Shown in pieces: positions 45,455-57,441 of a stretch of DNA of 64,000 bases (position 1 is its first letter; the number at the start of each line of letters is the position of its first letter). Made by a program: the position numbers and the translations under genes. Origin of the DNA: Xylona heveae TC161 (lineage: Eukaryota > Ascomycota > Xylonomycetes > Xylonales > Xylonaceae). The stretch covers positions 868,001 to 932,000 of the forward strand of contig NW_017264197.1 in the NCBI RefSeq assembly GCF_001619985.1, in the 5' to 3' direction. The notes below the pieces were generated by a model. It searched no databases and was not told the DNA's origin. It saw only the letters and a program-made list of their open reading frames with translations.

Positions 45455-46481
45455 TTATACCACTCTCGCGTCTGCTTTATTCGTGGGCCGTTGTCCAAAA
45501 ATTGTAGTTCCGACACGCACTTCATCGCTTCCCTGGGAGATGGCGCCCTCAAAGTCGTTGCTCATGCCCATACTCAACTGCAGGTTTTCTCGAGGAATGC
45601 CCAGTTCGTCTGCAATCTGATCTCGAGACTCGCGGAGGGTAATAAAGTCTTCGTTTTCGGTTTCGGCCGTGGTGGCGCGCGATCGTGCAATGGAACCGAT
45701 AGTCATGACGCCGAGCAGTTCGAGGTGCGGGCACTTTTCGACGACATGCCGACAGAGATCGATTGCTTCTTTGCCCGGACTTGCGCCGGACTTGGCGTCT
45801 TCGCCGGATGTATTGATTTGCACGTGGATGCGGAGTTTTTCGGTAATGGGAGCTGTCTCAGCAGACGAAGTCGAAGAGGATGAAGCATCTGAAGCAACCT
45901 TTTCCACAAGACTTCTCCGGCCTTTTTCGAGCTGATCGGCTTTCTTGATGCTATCGACTGACGAAACGCACCATAGGTTGGGAATCTGCGAGGCGAGAGG
46001 TAGGCATTTATTGGATTGGAGGCCGCCGATAAAGTGCCATCGGATGCTGCGAGGAAGCAGAGCGGCCTTTTCGAGAAGCTCTTGCATGTAGTTCTCCCCA
46101 AAATGGAGCTGCGGGGTCGGCAGTCGGTGCAGCGTGAGAATGTCGCTGGCGGGCTTGAGTTTCGAGACGGCGATGAGGCGGATCTGTGTAGCGCGGCAGG
46201 GTTAGATGAGGGTTTCCCCGCTTGAGATGGGATTGGGGAGAGGAGGGGGGAGGGGGGGGGGCCAAGCTGAAAAGCATAATTGCTAGGGTGTAAAGACGGG
46301 AGAAAGGGATCAAGGACGATTGTGCTGTTGGGTATTGGATGAAAAGACGTACGTTTCTATTCGCCGTGTTGACGGTTTGTATACGAGCAGCCACCGCAGC
46401 AAGGTTGTCGGCCAGCTGTTTGGTCCGCTGGGGATTCATTTGCGTCTCGACCTGCTCTAATGTCGGCGCAGCAGTGGTCAT
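45455..46481 (-). CDS. Pyridoxal phosphate homeostasis protein (YggS/PROSC family)
   Basis: PLP-binding alanine-racemase-like barrel protein that keeps free PLP in balance; not known to be a racemase. Two exons (46481-46353 and 46183-45455) give 285 aa. IRLIAVSKLKPASDI carries the PLP lysine. HFGENYMQEL, WHFIGGLQSNKC, INTSGEDAKSGASP, GVMTIGSI and the phosphate-binding LSMGMSNDFEGAISQGSDEV with RVGTTIFGQR complete the family set. An acid/Ser insert (SDASSSSTSSAET) is a fungal-type loop. The 169 nt intron holds a G-rich run on the plus strand. Divergent from the MscS gene across 1.67 kb. Confidence 0.95.
46229..46261 (+). other. Candidate G-quadruplex motif in the PLP-gene intron
   Basis: Four G runs (3, 4, 6 and 10 bases) with loops of 3, 6 and 1 nt on the plus strand, which is the template strand of the PLP gene. 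Matches the standard G3+N1-7 pattern; folding is not shown. Confidence 0.5.
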
Positions 46482-48154
46482 GTTTTGTTTGTCGCCTGAA
46501 GTTTGTAGTTGAAGTGTTGGTCACTGGTCGAGGGCGGCTCCAAGAACAGTATGTCGCTCTTTTAAGGGAAGAAGGAAAAAACAATGCCTTCCGTAGAAAT
46601 AGAATTATTGACGATATTGAAGTGTCAATGTGTCACGCATGGTGAGGGCGGATATAGACGGAACCAAAAGAATGGTAAGAGTAGAGATAGGCAAGACAAT
46701 TATTATCACCAAGGGCGGGTGAATCAGAGAAAAGTGACCTGGGCCGAGGTCTAACATGTAACCAATGAGAGCCATAGAATTGTAGCTACGGGATGAACTT
46801 ACTTGGTATGGTTAGTTCAAAGGGGGTTTCGTCCTCGTGAGAGGTGGATCTCCACCTTGCGCTAGTCTTGATCAGGCTCTCAGAAGTTTTGTCGTCAAAC
46901 GTCTACGACCAGAGTTCTCCGTCAAAGGCGCTTTTAGCTTCCTCGTTGTCATCCGGACACTTTCACTCTGTCTCGGTCTCTAAAGTGCCGAGCAATTCTG
47001 GCCAAAGAGGCTACAGTAATCATACCCTCGTACCTGCCTCTAGTAACTACCTCGGAGATATTACTCTCCTACTCGCCAGTCATGGTCAAGGTACGAATTC
47101 GTTAGAGGACATAGTAGTATGCACTGTACAGAGGCCATCTATAACTGGGGAAATCTGGGGTTAATGCTGGCCGATGAGATTTGTTCTTCTATTTGAATGA
47201 CACTCTTGGTCTTGTGGTTGGGATGGAGATGCTGATCAGTCGACTCCAATACCAAAAGGCATGGCTGGCAGCATGTGGCGTGAGACCAAGATCTCGTGTG
47301 GACAGTCAGAATGTAAATTCATCTTCTACAACGAGTCCAATTAACTGAATTTGCTTCCTAAAACATTAACTTACCCATTCTTATACAGAGGTATACCTGA
47401 AGAAAAGGATTCTAACCAAGGGCAGACAAGTATAGTCAAGTGGGTGACGTTGTAATTAGCTCGGGGCTCTCGCGGTTCCTGACTAAAACTTCCTCCTTTT
47501 GTCCCCTGAAACCGAGAAAAAAAGCCACAAAGCCCGAGCCGAACCAAGTTTGGAACTCCCACGAAACCCCCCCTTGTCTTCCCCCGTTGTCTCCCCCTCC
47601 TCTAACCCCCTTCTCTCTCTCTTTGTGTCTCGTGCCCGCAAATTTCAATTCAGGGTCTGGTTGTTCTCATAGATTTCTCTTGTCCTCCTTCGTTTTCTTC
47701 GACTGCACTCGTGTTTGGTGCATGTACAGTCTCTTCCTTTTCATTACTCTATCGTTTTGCTGGGCATAGACGACATCCTTTTATATTCACTTTCTTTCCA
47801 TCTTTCTTTTTCTCGCTGCCTCCACTTTTGCAATTGGCTGGCCGATAGAATAGCGCTTTCTTTGGCGAATTGATCGCCCCAATTCCCCACTCGACGTCAT
47901 TTGTGACCCCTTTTAAGGGTTCACAGATTTTCTTTTCCTCTCAAGATCTCAGATCTACGCATTACCTACTCCTAAGGGAGACGCAGCTGGCCTGAGCGTC
48001 TCTGACGGCGACACTCCCCTCCTCCGCGAGCAATCCTTCCTTGGTCATTTCACCTTTTGATCCCGAGCCAATTGGCCCTGGAGCCGTTTCATTTAGTACG
48101 ATACAGTCATTCACATTTATTCCACTTCACCTGCCCCCTGCGGCCTCCGTCGGA
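46482..48154. other. Divergent intergenic region, PLP gene / MscS channel
   Basis: 1.67 kb with no supported gene. From about 47560 to 48150 the plus strand is strongly pyrimidine-rich (C and CT runs), as in strong fungal promoters and leaders, and fits the 5' leader of the MscS gene. Confidence 0.5.
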
Positions 48155-51100
48155 ATGTCCGCCCGCTCGCCGAGCTTGTCACGCACGAGTCGTTTCTCCC
48201 GCGAAGGCTTTCAACCGTTGGGCGGCGGCAACATGCAAAACAACATGAATCCCAACGATGCCACAATTAACATTCCCATGAATGAGATGCAAGGCCTGAA
48301 CAGGTCGCCTTCTGGCGTCCGTCAGCCGAATCATGAAGGCGCAGGTTCGCCTTCAGATGAGTTCTTGCAACCTCCGACCGAAGGTGGTCTCGAGAAGAAA
48401 CAAAGCATCTTCCGTCGCGGTCATGGAAGCCGGGCTGGCCGCCGAAGAGTCACCAGTTATGGCACCCCGGGAGGAGAAAAAGAGTCCAATCGTTACGACG
48501 GGGACAAAGACTACCTGAACCGCATGGGCAAAGTCTATAATAAAATTCTCAACTTTTCCATCATCACTCGCTACTTGGTCTATATTGCTCCTTTGGGTAT
48601 TGCCTTTGCTATCCCCATCATCATCGGCGCCACGGTCGCCAAGAATGCCACCTTGGGCGGTGTTCGGCTCGTCTGGTTCTTCATGTGGATCGAGGCGGTT
48701 TGGCTGAGCTTGTGGGTGTCCAAGATTGTCGCCAAGCTGTTGCCCTATCTCTTCCAGTTCCTCTGCGGCATCGTCAGCCAGGGAACCCGCAAGTATGCTC
48801 TTATTCTCAAAGCTCTTGAAATCCCTCTTTCTTTGGCAGGATGGGCGCTGTGCTCGCTGGCCACTTTCAAGCCGGTACGTATTGGATCCGTATCCAACTC
48901 CTACTAGAGATGATGACGTGAACTGACCCTCGACTGGCAGATTATGGTCCGCAACCCGACAACCCGTGCCGAAGGAAGTCAAACTCGAAAATGGGAAGAC
49001 ATTGTTCAGGAAATTCTGGCGGCATCGCTCATCGCATCTCTCATCTTCCTCGCAGAAAAGTTCCTCGTCCAGATCATCTCCATCAATTACCACCGCAAAC
49101 AATTCGACTTCAAGATTCGAGACGCGAAGCGAAATGTTCAGCTACTCACGTTGCTCTACGAAGCGTCTCGGTCCATCTTCCCCCAATACTGTCCCGAGTT
49201 TGCAGAGGAGGACTATGTCATCAACGATCTCATCAATATCTCCCTTGGCAAGAAGAAGGGACATAAACACTCGGGATCGGGAACACCAATGAAGATTATC
49301 CAGAATGTCGGTCGTGTCGGAGACAAAATCACCTCGGTCTTTGGAAACGTGGCACAAGAGATCACCGGCAAAGAAGTCTTCAACCCCGACTCTGCGCACT
49401 CGGTAGTAGTCGGCGCGCTCGAGAAGAAGCGATCTTCCGAGGCTCTGGCCCGACGAATCTGGATGTCATTTGTAGAAGAAGGAAAAGATGCTCTGTACCT
49501 GGTCGATATTATGGAAGTCCTCGGACCGGACCGTCGGGCCGAGGCCGAGGAGTGCTTTGCCAGCTTGGACCAGGACGGCAATGGAGATGTCAGCTTGGAT
49601 GAAATGGTTCTGACGGTGGTCAACCTAAGCCGCGAGAGGCGATCCATTGCTACGAGCATGCATGATGTTGACCAGGCCATCAATGTTCTCGACCAACTGC
49701 TCTGCGCGGTGGTGGGCATTATCGTCGTCTTCGTTTTCGGTATGTATTTCAATTTGAGCATTTTGCTGCCTGTGCTAATTTTTTTTAATCTCTAGTTGCC
49801 TTTCTCAACAAATCATTCACCACGACTCTTGCCACAGCTGGTACAGCTTTGCTGTCCATGTCCTTTGTCTTTGCCATTACGGCCCAGGAGATTCTCGGAT
49901 CCTGCATCTTCTTGTTCGTCAAGCATCCTTACGACATTGGAGACCGAGTCGACATTGGAAATGACCAGCTCTTCGTCGAACACATCTCCCTCCTCTTCAC
50001 CGTCTTCAGAAGAGTCGCCAACAACCGAATGGTCCAAGTCCCGAACAATGTGCTCAATACCAATTGGATTGAAAACGTCTCCCGCTCCAAGGCAATGAAG
50101 GAACAGCTCAGCATGTACATTAGCTTTGACACCTCTCTGGAGGACATTCAACTGTTGCGCAATGAGATGCTGGCATTCGTCAGTGACAAGGAGAACTCGA
50201 GGGACTTCCAGCCGGATATCGACGTAGAAGTTACTGGTATTGCTGAGATGAACAAGATGGAGCTTCGTGTTGAAATCAGGCACAAGGTAAGTGATTTACT
50301 CGTATTTGGTGGTCAGAAGCACAATCTGACTGTTGTCACGCAGAGCAACTGGTCCAACGAAACTATCCGCGCAGCACGTCGGTCCAAGTTTATGTGTGCA
50401 CTCGTCCTCGCTCTTCGAAAGGTTCCCATTTACGCCCCCGGTGGTGGTAGCGCTCCTCTTGGTGACCCTGGTAACCCGACATACTCGGTTTCTGTTTCCA
50501 ACGAGATAGCCGCCGCAAACAGAGACGATTACGCTGCCAAGAAGGAAGCCAAACGTCTTGTCCCTACCAAGAAGCTTGAACCCGAACCCGAACCCGAACC
50601 TTTTGCGTCAAGCGATGCGAATAATACCGGTTATGCGACCGGAAACGAACTGTCCAGATCAAACGGCACGCTCACCAGACGCGCTGGCATCGAACGAATT
50701 GTCTCCGAAACCGATGCAGTTCAAACACTCAACGCCCGGAACAATACCGGCCAGGACATTGGCGACGACTGGGACGGCGAGCGTGGCGACGAAGTCACTA
50801 CTCTCGGCGGACGCGACAGCTCTGAGACCAAGCGCGGAAACGATCTTGAAGAAGTTCGAGGCCTCCTTCGCCGAGAGAGCACGGTCGGACGCCGAAAGCG
50901 TTCTGCCAACTCGGATATGCTCAACGTTCCCTTGGACACTGATTCGCCGCTTGCAACCGGCTATGGCGCTCAGCCTTATGGCGGACACTCTGATGCTTAC
51001 AACGGAGGACAAAGTGGAGCAATGTACGCTACAAACCCGTACCAGCAGCAAGCATCATCCATGTCGTCGCAGTATCCTCAGTATCAATACCCGACAGCAC

Positions 51101-51210
51101 AGCAGCAGCAGCAGCAACAACAGCAGCAACAACAGCAAGTACAGTCGTCCCGGAATCAGCCTGCTGGTACCGTTGCGGGACAGCACCAACAATACCCATC
51201 AGCCATCTAA
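48155..51210 (+). CDS. EF-hand mechanosensitive ion channel (MscS family, Msy1/Msy2-like)
   Basis: Probable ER or cell-membrane channel releasing ions and controlling Ca2+ on hypo-osmotic shock. Exons 48155-48874, 48941-49739, 49796-50286 and 50344-51210 give 958 aa. An N-terminal cytosolic tail is followed by hydrophobic segments (IITRYLVYIAPLGIAFAIP, LAASLIASLIFLAEKF). A single EF-hand DQDGNGDVSLDE sits near residues 449-460, just before the pore helix region (AVVGIIVVFVFVAFLNKSF and TAGTALLSMSFVFAITAQEI). The MscS beta domain reads HPYDIGDRVDIG and VQVPNNVLNTNWIENVSRS. The C-terminus is disordered, with an EPEPEPEP run and a glutamine tract. ATG 48155 is the first in-frame ATG; the open frame upstream has none. 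Confidence 0.94.
51098..51142 (+). repeat. CAG/CAA repeat encoding polyglutamine
   Basis: Mixed CAG and CAA codons encode about 14 consecutive glutamines in the tail of the MscS-like channel. Mixed codons suggest an old, fairly stable tract. Confidence 0.85.
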
Positions 51211-52178
51211 AAAAAATAATTACGCAAATTCCAACATGCCTTATGCTATTATGAGCGGTCATTTCATTACATTATCATCATATCCGTCAAATCACATCAT
51301 CCATCTTCTTCTTCTCATCATATCTGTGCAAATAGCACCCATCATCATCATGTAAAAACACCACAATATGATCAAAAAAGTACATGATCATCTAGATAAA
51401 TTTTAGCATAGTGTCTCACGGGCGCAATAGGCAAAATTTAGGGCTGATCTTTTGTTATTGATAAAAACTAAGCTGTGATAACAGTTAAAAACAAATACGC
51501 AAAGCAAGCCAGTCAAAGCAAAGAGTGAAAACATGATTTTCGTGAGCGCATGTTCAATCAAATCGACCCGCGATTTCCTTTCACTCGAAAGCTTTTTTCC
51601 TTTTTTTTGTGGGGGTTTCTTTCTTTTACACCTTTTTTGGTGGTGATTTTCTTGTTTTCCACCTTTTTTTTTGGTTATTTTTTTTCATGTTTTCATCCGA
51701 GACGTTCCTGCGAAAAAAAGGACGGGCATGCATGAAGTGAAGCAAATATGAGCAAAGCGAACAGCGAAATAACAAGAGATCAGAAAGGGACAAATGAAAG
51801 GCTGTGCAGAAACACAGGGTAAGAGCAGTGTCTGTGTGACTGTAGACCGTGGTCCGTGGTCTGTTAAAAGTGTGTCAGAGCAAGAGAGAGATATTCCCAG
51901 CACTAGAAAAAGAAAGGGTTCTCAGTGCTGTGAAGCTGTGGGGCATTTGGACCAGCAAATGCACGTTTTCCTCAAATATTTTGAGGTACAACTCTTGCTC
52001 TGCACATCTTTAATAGTCCTCGGTCCTCGGTCCGCAGTCGTTAGTCGTTAGTCGCGGTGAGTCGTGACTGCTGTGTCATATTTGAATGCAAAAACTGTGA
52101 TATACAGAAAAAGCAAACAAACAATGACAGATATGCAGACAAGCAAACAGCAATAACAGGACTGTGACTGCTCCAGGA
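51211..52178. other. Intergenic, convergent 3' ends
   Basis: 968 bp between the MscS gene and the Ser/Thr-rich gene. It contains T-rich stretches (about 51594-51690) and small degenerate AGTCGTT repeats near 52035-52065. No supported gene. Confidence 0.5.
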
Positions 52179-54515
52179 CTACAAGAGTCCGACAAGACTC
52201 ACAAGAGCCACGACAACAGTGACACAAATACACCAGGCAGCTGGAAAGCGATGAATCAGAGAATTGGTAACCCCTGCTGCTGCTGCTGCTGCAGATGTGG
52301 TTGTGGATGTAGTGGCCAATGCAGGTGCAGCAGGTAAAGTGCCCGTGGCAGAGCAAGGGACGTTCATGTTGAGTCGAGGATCGAAACACATGCCATACCC
52401 TGGGGCGCTGGAGGACCGGGAAGTAAGAGTTGGCCAGTAACTTGTCGTAGTATCTGTGTTCATCGAAGAAGTAGACAAAGGAGGGGAAGAAGAAGATGGA
52501 GAAGAAGAAGGAGAAGGAGGAGGAGAGGCGACAGTGGCCAAGAGTAGATGGTTGATTGAGATAGTGGAGTTGGTGTCGGAGCCGAGCGAGAGCAAGGTGT
52601 CGCTTGGAAGCGTAGAGATAGGACGAGAGGTTGTGGGTGACAGGTTCGAGTCAACTTCCGTAGGAAACTGAATAAAGGTGGCAGACGAGTCCTCGCTGAA
52701 GAAGGTACTGCTTGATGAAGAAATCTCGGAGTCAGAGAACGACTTGGCAGATGGAGAAATCTTGGAAGTAGCGGATGAAAGAAGAAATGTCTCAGAAGGA
52801 GATTGAGAGAACCGAGACTCCTGAGCTGAAGATGCTTTTTCGACAGTGATTGTAATTGTGCGAGTGGACGTCGAAGTCTCAGTCGAAGTGGGAGAATGCT
52901 TTGGCATCAAAGTATAGAGACTGGGATACTCTTCCATTGAAGTCCCACTTCCATTCTCAGAAGGGCTTTTGAATGTAGCATCATTCGTGTGAGGAGACTG
53001 CGAAGCTAACATGAGATTAACCATGCCTGCTGAACGCTCCGAGGGAGACTTGGGGGAACCAGCTGCAGTAAACGCTGAGATCATGGTCTCGGCCGGGCTG
53101 GAGACACTTGAAGGGTTCTGGGTATGAATGACCGGACTCTCAGTGTACAAGAAGCTCTCAGCAGGAGAGACGAAGACAGAGCTGTCAGTAAGAGAGAGTG
53201 GCTCAAATGCGGTGACTGAGAAAGTGGCAGCTGCCGAGTGGTTCTGAAAGCCACGTCTGAATTTGAGCGGTCCCAGAGTGGTTTGAACATCCATGTCCTT
53301 TGAGGTGACAGCAGCATCCTCATGATTGTATGCCTGGGTGGCTGGGACTGAATTGCCTAAATTGACAGGACTGTTAGCCTATTCCTTATCTTGTGTAAGA
53401 CCGTAGATAGGCAGGAGGTGAAGAGTATCAAGGGAGAAAGAGGAAGTTGAAAGCTAAAGGCATGACAAATGGTGAAATTCAGCACTTACCAGCAAACCCC
53501 GTGAGCATTTCGAGTTCTGAAGTGATCGAATCCTGAACATGAGTAGTTTTGCTCTCCGTGTTATAAACAGATTCAAACGCAGAAGCTGAGGCGTTGCTCA
53601 TGTTGTGATTGAGGTTCAGCAAGTGCTCAAGTGGGTGCTTGTCTGCGTGGAGATTGTCATGACAAGCTTCATTATTTGCCAGGGAGGTTGCTTTGGCTAT
53701 GTCACGAGGAAAGTGGGCTGGAGTATATTTGCTGCCATGATTGTTTTGATTGTCATTGTCCATGGTACCATTGATGGCAATACCTGGGATGCAGGAATTA
53801 GCTTTTTGTACAATCACCAATTGTGTTTTGCAAGGTCTTGCTTCGGCAAAATTTTCAAGCCTGAAGTAAAGAAGATAGCCACCGAAGTCGCTGCAAAGAT
53901 GGAACAAAAGGGACAAGAAGGGAAAAAAGTCAACATACCAGTTGGAGTGGCAGAGCTGGCAGTTGGTCTGGGCACCACAATCGAGAAGTCCCACAAGGAC
54001 GAAATGCCGTGCTGGGGAATAACATGGGTAAGGAACCAGATCGTAAAACCCATCAAGAGAAACACGGTCATTGCAGGGATTGTCGCAATGAGCTGTTCAA
54101 AAATGAAGCAAATATAATCCCAATACCACTCTAGAAAGCGATGTTCATCAATCGCCCGCTGGAGTTCTTCTGGATCCAAATGCTCAAGCCAGGATCGACG
54201 TCGATGGCGGCCACGATGACGGTCACGGTCACGCCCATGCCGGGATGGAATATGGGCACCGTGGATATGGCCACGGCCACGGTGGTAACCATCATCGTAG
54301 TAGTCTCCCGGCCAGCGGGTAGCCCTTCCAGTTGGACGTCCATTGAGATTGAATTCATAGAGGGTCAATCCAGAAAGCTCGAACAGTCCCTCATAATCAT
54401 CAGCAGAGTCGTCCTGACCAGCATAAGGGGCATAGCTATGATTGTGATTCCTATTGCGGAATTCTCCCTGCTGATCAGCCCCCGAGGACATGCCAGCTGC
54501 TCCTGAGAAAGCCAT
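52179..54515 (-). CDS. Hypothetical Ser/Thr-rich membrane protein
   Basis: Family not recognised. Exons 54515-53939, 53783-53490 and 53356-52179 join in phase to 682 aa. Residues 1-145 are hydrophilic, with a His/Arg/Asp block (GRDRDRHRGRHRRR) and an acidic segment. A transmembrane helix lies near 150-170 (AMTVFLLMGFTIWFLTHV). A long Ser/Thr/Pro-rich stretch with N-glycosylation sites follows, and the extreme C-terminus is hydrophobic (WCICVTVVVALVSLVGLL), like a GPI signal or second membrane anchor. There is no N-terminal signal peptide. The first intron (53784-53938) has competing acceptors; the chosen one has a CTAAT branch site and restores an open frame. Most likely a type II or two-pass protein with an O-glycosylated region, perhaps a cell-wall sensor; that is inference. 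Confidence 0.7.
52490..52531. repeat. GAA/GGA-rich run encoding Ser/Pro stretch
   Basis: A purine-rich run on the plus strand; on the minus strand it encodes PSPSSSPSSSSPP-type sequence in the Ser/Thr-rich protein. Confidence 0.6.
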
Positions 54516-57441
54516 TTTTTTCGTTTCTTTCTCAGAGTTGTTTTTTAAGGTTGTTTTTTCAAGTTTTTTCTAAGGTTGTGGCAAAGGATAAAGAAAAACA
54601 AGATGTTAACTGGGTCACGAAAGAGTGAAGAATCAAAAGGCGATTTAACAAGAATGCTCGAATCGATAGCCTTTTGTGAGTGAAACGTGTCTGATGGTAA
54701 AGTGGTTGAGTAGAATGAGTGGAGTGAGAGATGGGAAATTGAGAGTGGATGTTGACGTTGTGGAGATTTTAGATTTGCGGGGAAAGTGGGGTGTGATTTG
54801 TGGGGGATCGCAGGGTCGATCTGGCGTTTGTGGATCAGGGACGGCTCCAAGGGCATGGGGTAGGGTTTGGATTTGCACAGTCTGGAGATTGAGGTTGGTT
54901 GACGGGGCAATGTCTGCTTCCTTGGGCCGAGGGACAGGAGTCGCGGGCTCAACGCGTGCATCGTGGGAACGGAACCCGCAGTTGAGAAGGTTGCTGAGGT
55001 CCCCAATGGCGGGTCAACGTACCACCTAAATGCAATTCAGAGCCAATGATGAAATTTTCTGAAGATCCAAGACAGAACTTATACTCTCTAAATAGTCCAC
55101 TGTCTTTTGAAGGCAAAGCCTGAGTTCACCAAGATTCGACGACGGTGATTTGGGCGTAGAGGACTAGCGGTTGCCTTGTATTGACCGGCAATTGGCGCTC
55201 TGGAACAAGAATCTGTCGCCAGCTCAAAGAGAGAGCTGCACAAGACGTCCCTGCGTAGTCTCCCGAATCATTGCCGTTTTCAGAAAGCAGCACAACTTCA
55301 TTTCGTAGTAGATTTGAAGTACGCCTTACCTGTTACATTAGCATTCAGATACCCAGACAAAATGACAGTGGGGATCCTTCTTGTATTCGCAGAACATAGG
55401 AAAGAAAGAAAGTCATCTTGCAAATTGAGAGCACGGTAGGCACGAATGGATATTGCGGTATCAGAACATAATGTGACAGGCCTCATCAACAATGATCTGG
55501 TCAATTCAAGGCACATAGAAAGCGGCCACTTGGATGCACATCATGCAGAGCAACAGCCACTTCTGTAACGGCAAACGAGGCATGACCAGCAATTGTATTG
55601 ATAGTAAGCTCTGATGCTTGAGAATAATATTGTAATTTGACTCCAGATTGTACCACTTTGCAAAAAAAGCACGCAGAATAGCACATCAACAAGCACAACT
55701 CACGAGTCAAACCATTTTAATCCTTCACTATTTCGACGGCGGTTTCGGCTTCGGGCTGGGGGCGACTTCGATCTAGAGACATATCGGGATGATTCCACAC
55801 ATTCCATTGACCACTGACATTATCTCCAGGGCTTCTGCCTCCCAGAAGATTTCACTTGGAGCAAAAAGTTTCCTGATGGCTTCGAAATGATGAACCTTGG
55901 ACGCGATGAGAGTGTGGCAATGATACCAAAATGATGTGGGAGGTCGGAGCGATGGTTGATCCGGGGGGCGTCGGCGCTTCAGAAGGGGCCGCTTCCGCTC
56001 GCTTCACGAATCTCACCTCTTCTCCCTCAACCACCGCTGGAGCTCTATTGCTCTTCCTCAAATTCCAAATTCCCCTCCAAAAACGCGTGTGAGGTTGTGG
56101 CTGAGGCTTACCGGTTGCCGAGAAAATGGCCGTTAGGGATGGGTAATATTCAATGGTCTTTCGGAGTCGAGCAAAGGGGATATTCCAAATGGACAGGCTT
56201 CGAGACTGCAGGGCTTACTCATGACGATTTGTACGTACGGGTAAGATCACGGGTTAACTCCAACTGAGAAAAGGGCTTTGACTGAAGCAAGTTTAGTGAG
56301 AGATACGAAAGAGATGCTAGCGGTATTAGCGACCAATGGTGCGAACGTTATCATGGCTTCCCTCGTTCGGGCTGATTCATCAAGCCGCTAACTGAAGCTC
56401 CGCTTTCTTGTCCCTCCCTGCCTCCCGTTCGCGCTGCTCTGAAAGGAATTGAAATACAGGGTCGAGAAGGGCGGGTTATGACTAGGAAGCACTGCCATGT
56501 TACTAAAAGACAAGTATTTGAAGTCTTCCATGTGATTGACTTGTTGGCGTGTTGTAACTGCACTAATTGTACGAGCATGTCCGCCCGGCTACTCGTACTT
56601 GATAATATTTGGAATGACAAAGCAAAGCAGCCTTACTCATAGCTCGTGGTTTATCGCTTGCTTGCCGCTCTTCTCCACTCACTACTGATATACTCCACCA
56701 TGCAACTGCCTTGACAAGGGTCAAGCGGCTTTTAGCCCAGGGAACAGAGGACAATCATCCTACCACTGCTGCTTAGGTTTCTCCGGAGCAGTCTACTGTC
56801 CCCTCCGCTCATGCCCATTATCAGGGATGACAAGAAATTATTTCCATGCTGCGCCGTTGGATAAAGTGGAACATTCCAAATTATGGTGCGAGCAAGCCGT
56901 GTTCTTCTCCCATCAATCCAAAACCTGTAGAAACCTTGGTGGTTGTGTTATTACCCTTTTGAGACTGGAAGTCAACTAAATACATCATGACTGCTGCGCC
57001 GCGCCTGACACTCTGTGTGTAAGACACGGGAACGTAGATGTTGGAGGAAAAGTCAATTGCTGCTAAGAAGAGAGAGACGGCTGAGCAAATTGTCATAATC
57101 ATCTTAAATTATAGAAATCTTGATCTCTTTGCGATAATCTACCTTTCGTTCATATAAATCATTCCTGCCGGCAGCTTCGAGCAGCCGAGTTGCAGCCGGA
57201 CCAGCCCAGCCCTCCAGCCGTAACTCTCTTGACCAGACAGCCATCCTCCCAAACTACTCGACCATCCCCGCCACCACCACACACACCATCTCGTCGAACC
57301 TCCCTGTCCTTTAACATCTTAAATAAAGGTCCCCTTGCGACACTGATTTCAAGACCTTTCAGACAGAGATTCGTTCTCCATCCCTCTGCATCGCTTCCTA
57401 ATCGCGGCTGCATTCGTGTTGGGCCTGTCGCAGTCCTCACC
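54516..57441. other. 2.9 kb divergent intergenic region
   Basis: The first 400 nt or so look like a pyrimidine-rich 5' leader of the minus-strand gene. A minus-strand stretch at about 55490-55700 shows weak coding character and the string DQIIVDEACH in one frame, without any gene model that holds. The last 250 nt before 57442 are pyrimidine-rich, fitting the RING gene leader. No gene is claimed. Confidence 0.45.

Noticed and set aside
53814-53938. Ending the Ser/Thr-rich membrane protein at KHNW after the first exon
   Set aside because: Splicing 53938 to 53783 keeps phase, has a better branch site and links to a long supported downstream frame. Not fully excluded.
54545-55029. Overlapping 117- and 153-codon frames on opposite strands
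   Set aside because: Low-complexity leader sequence of the minus-strand Ser/Thr-rich gene. Neither frame shows a domain.
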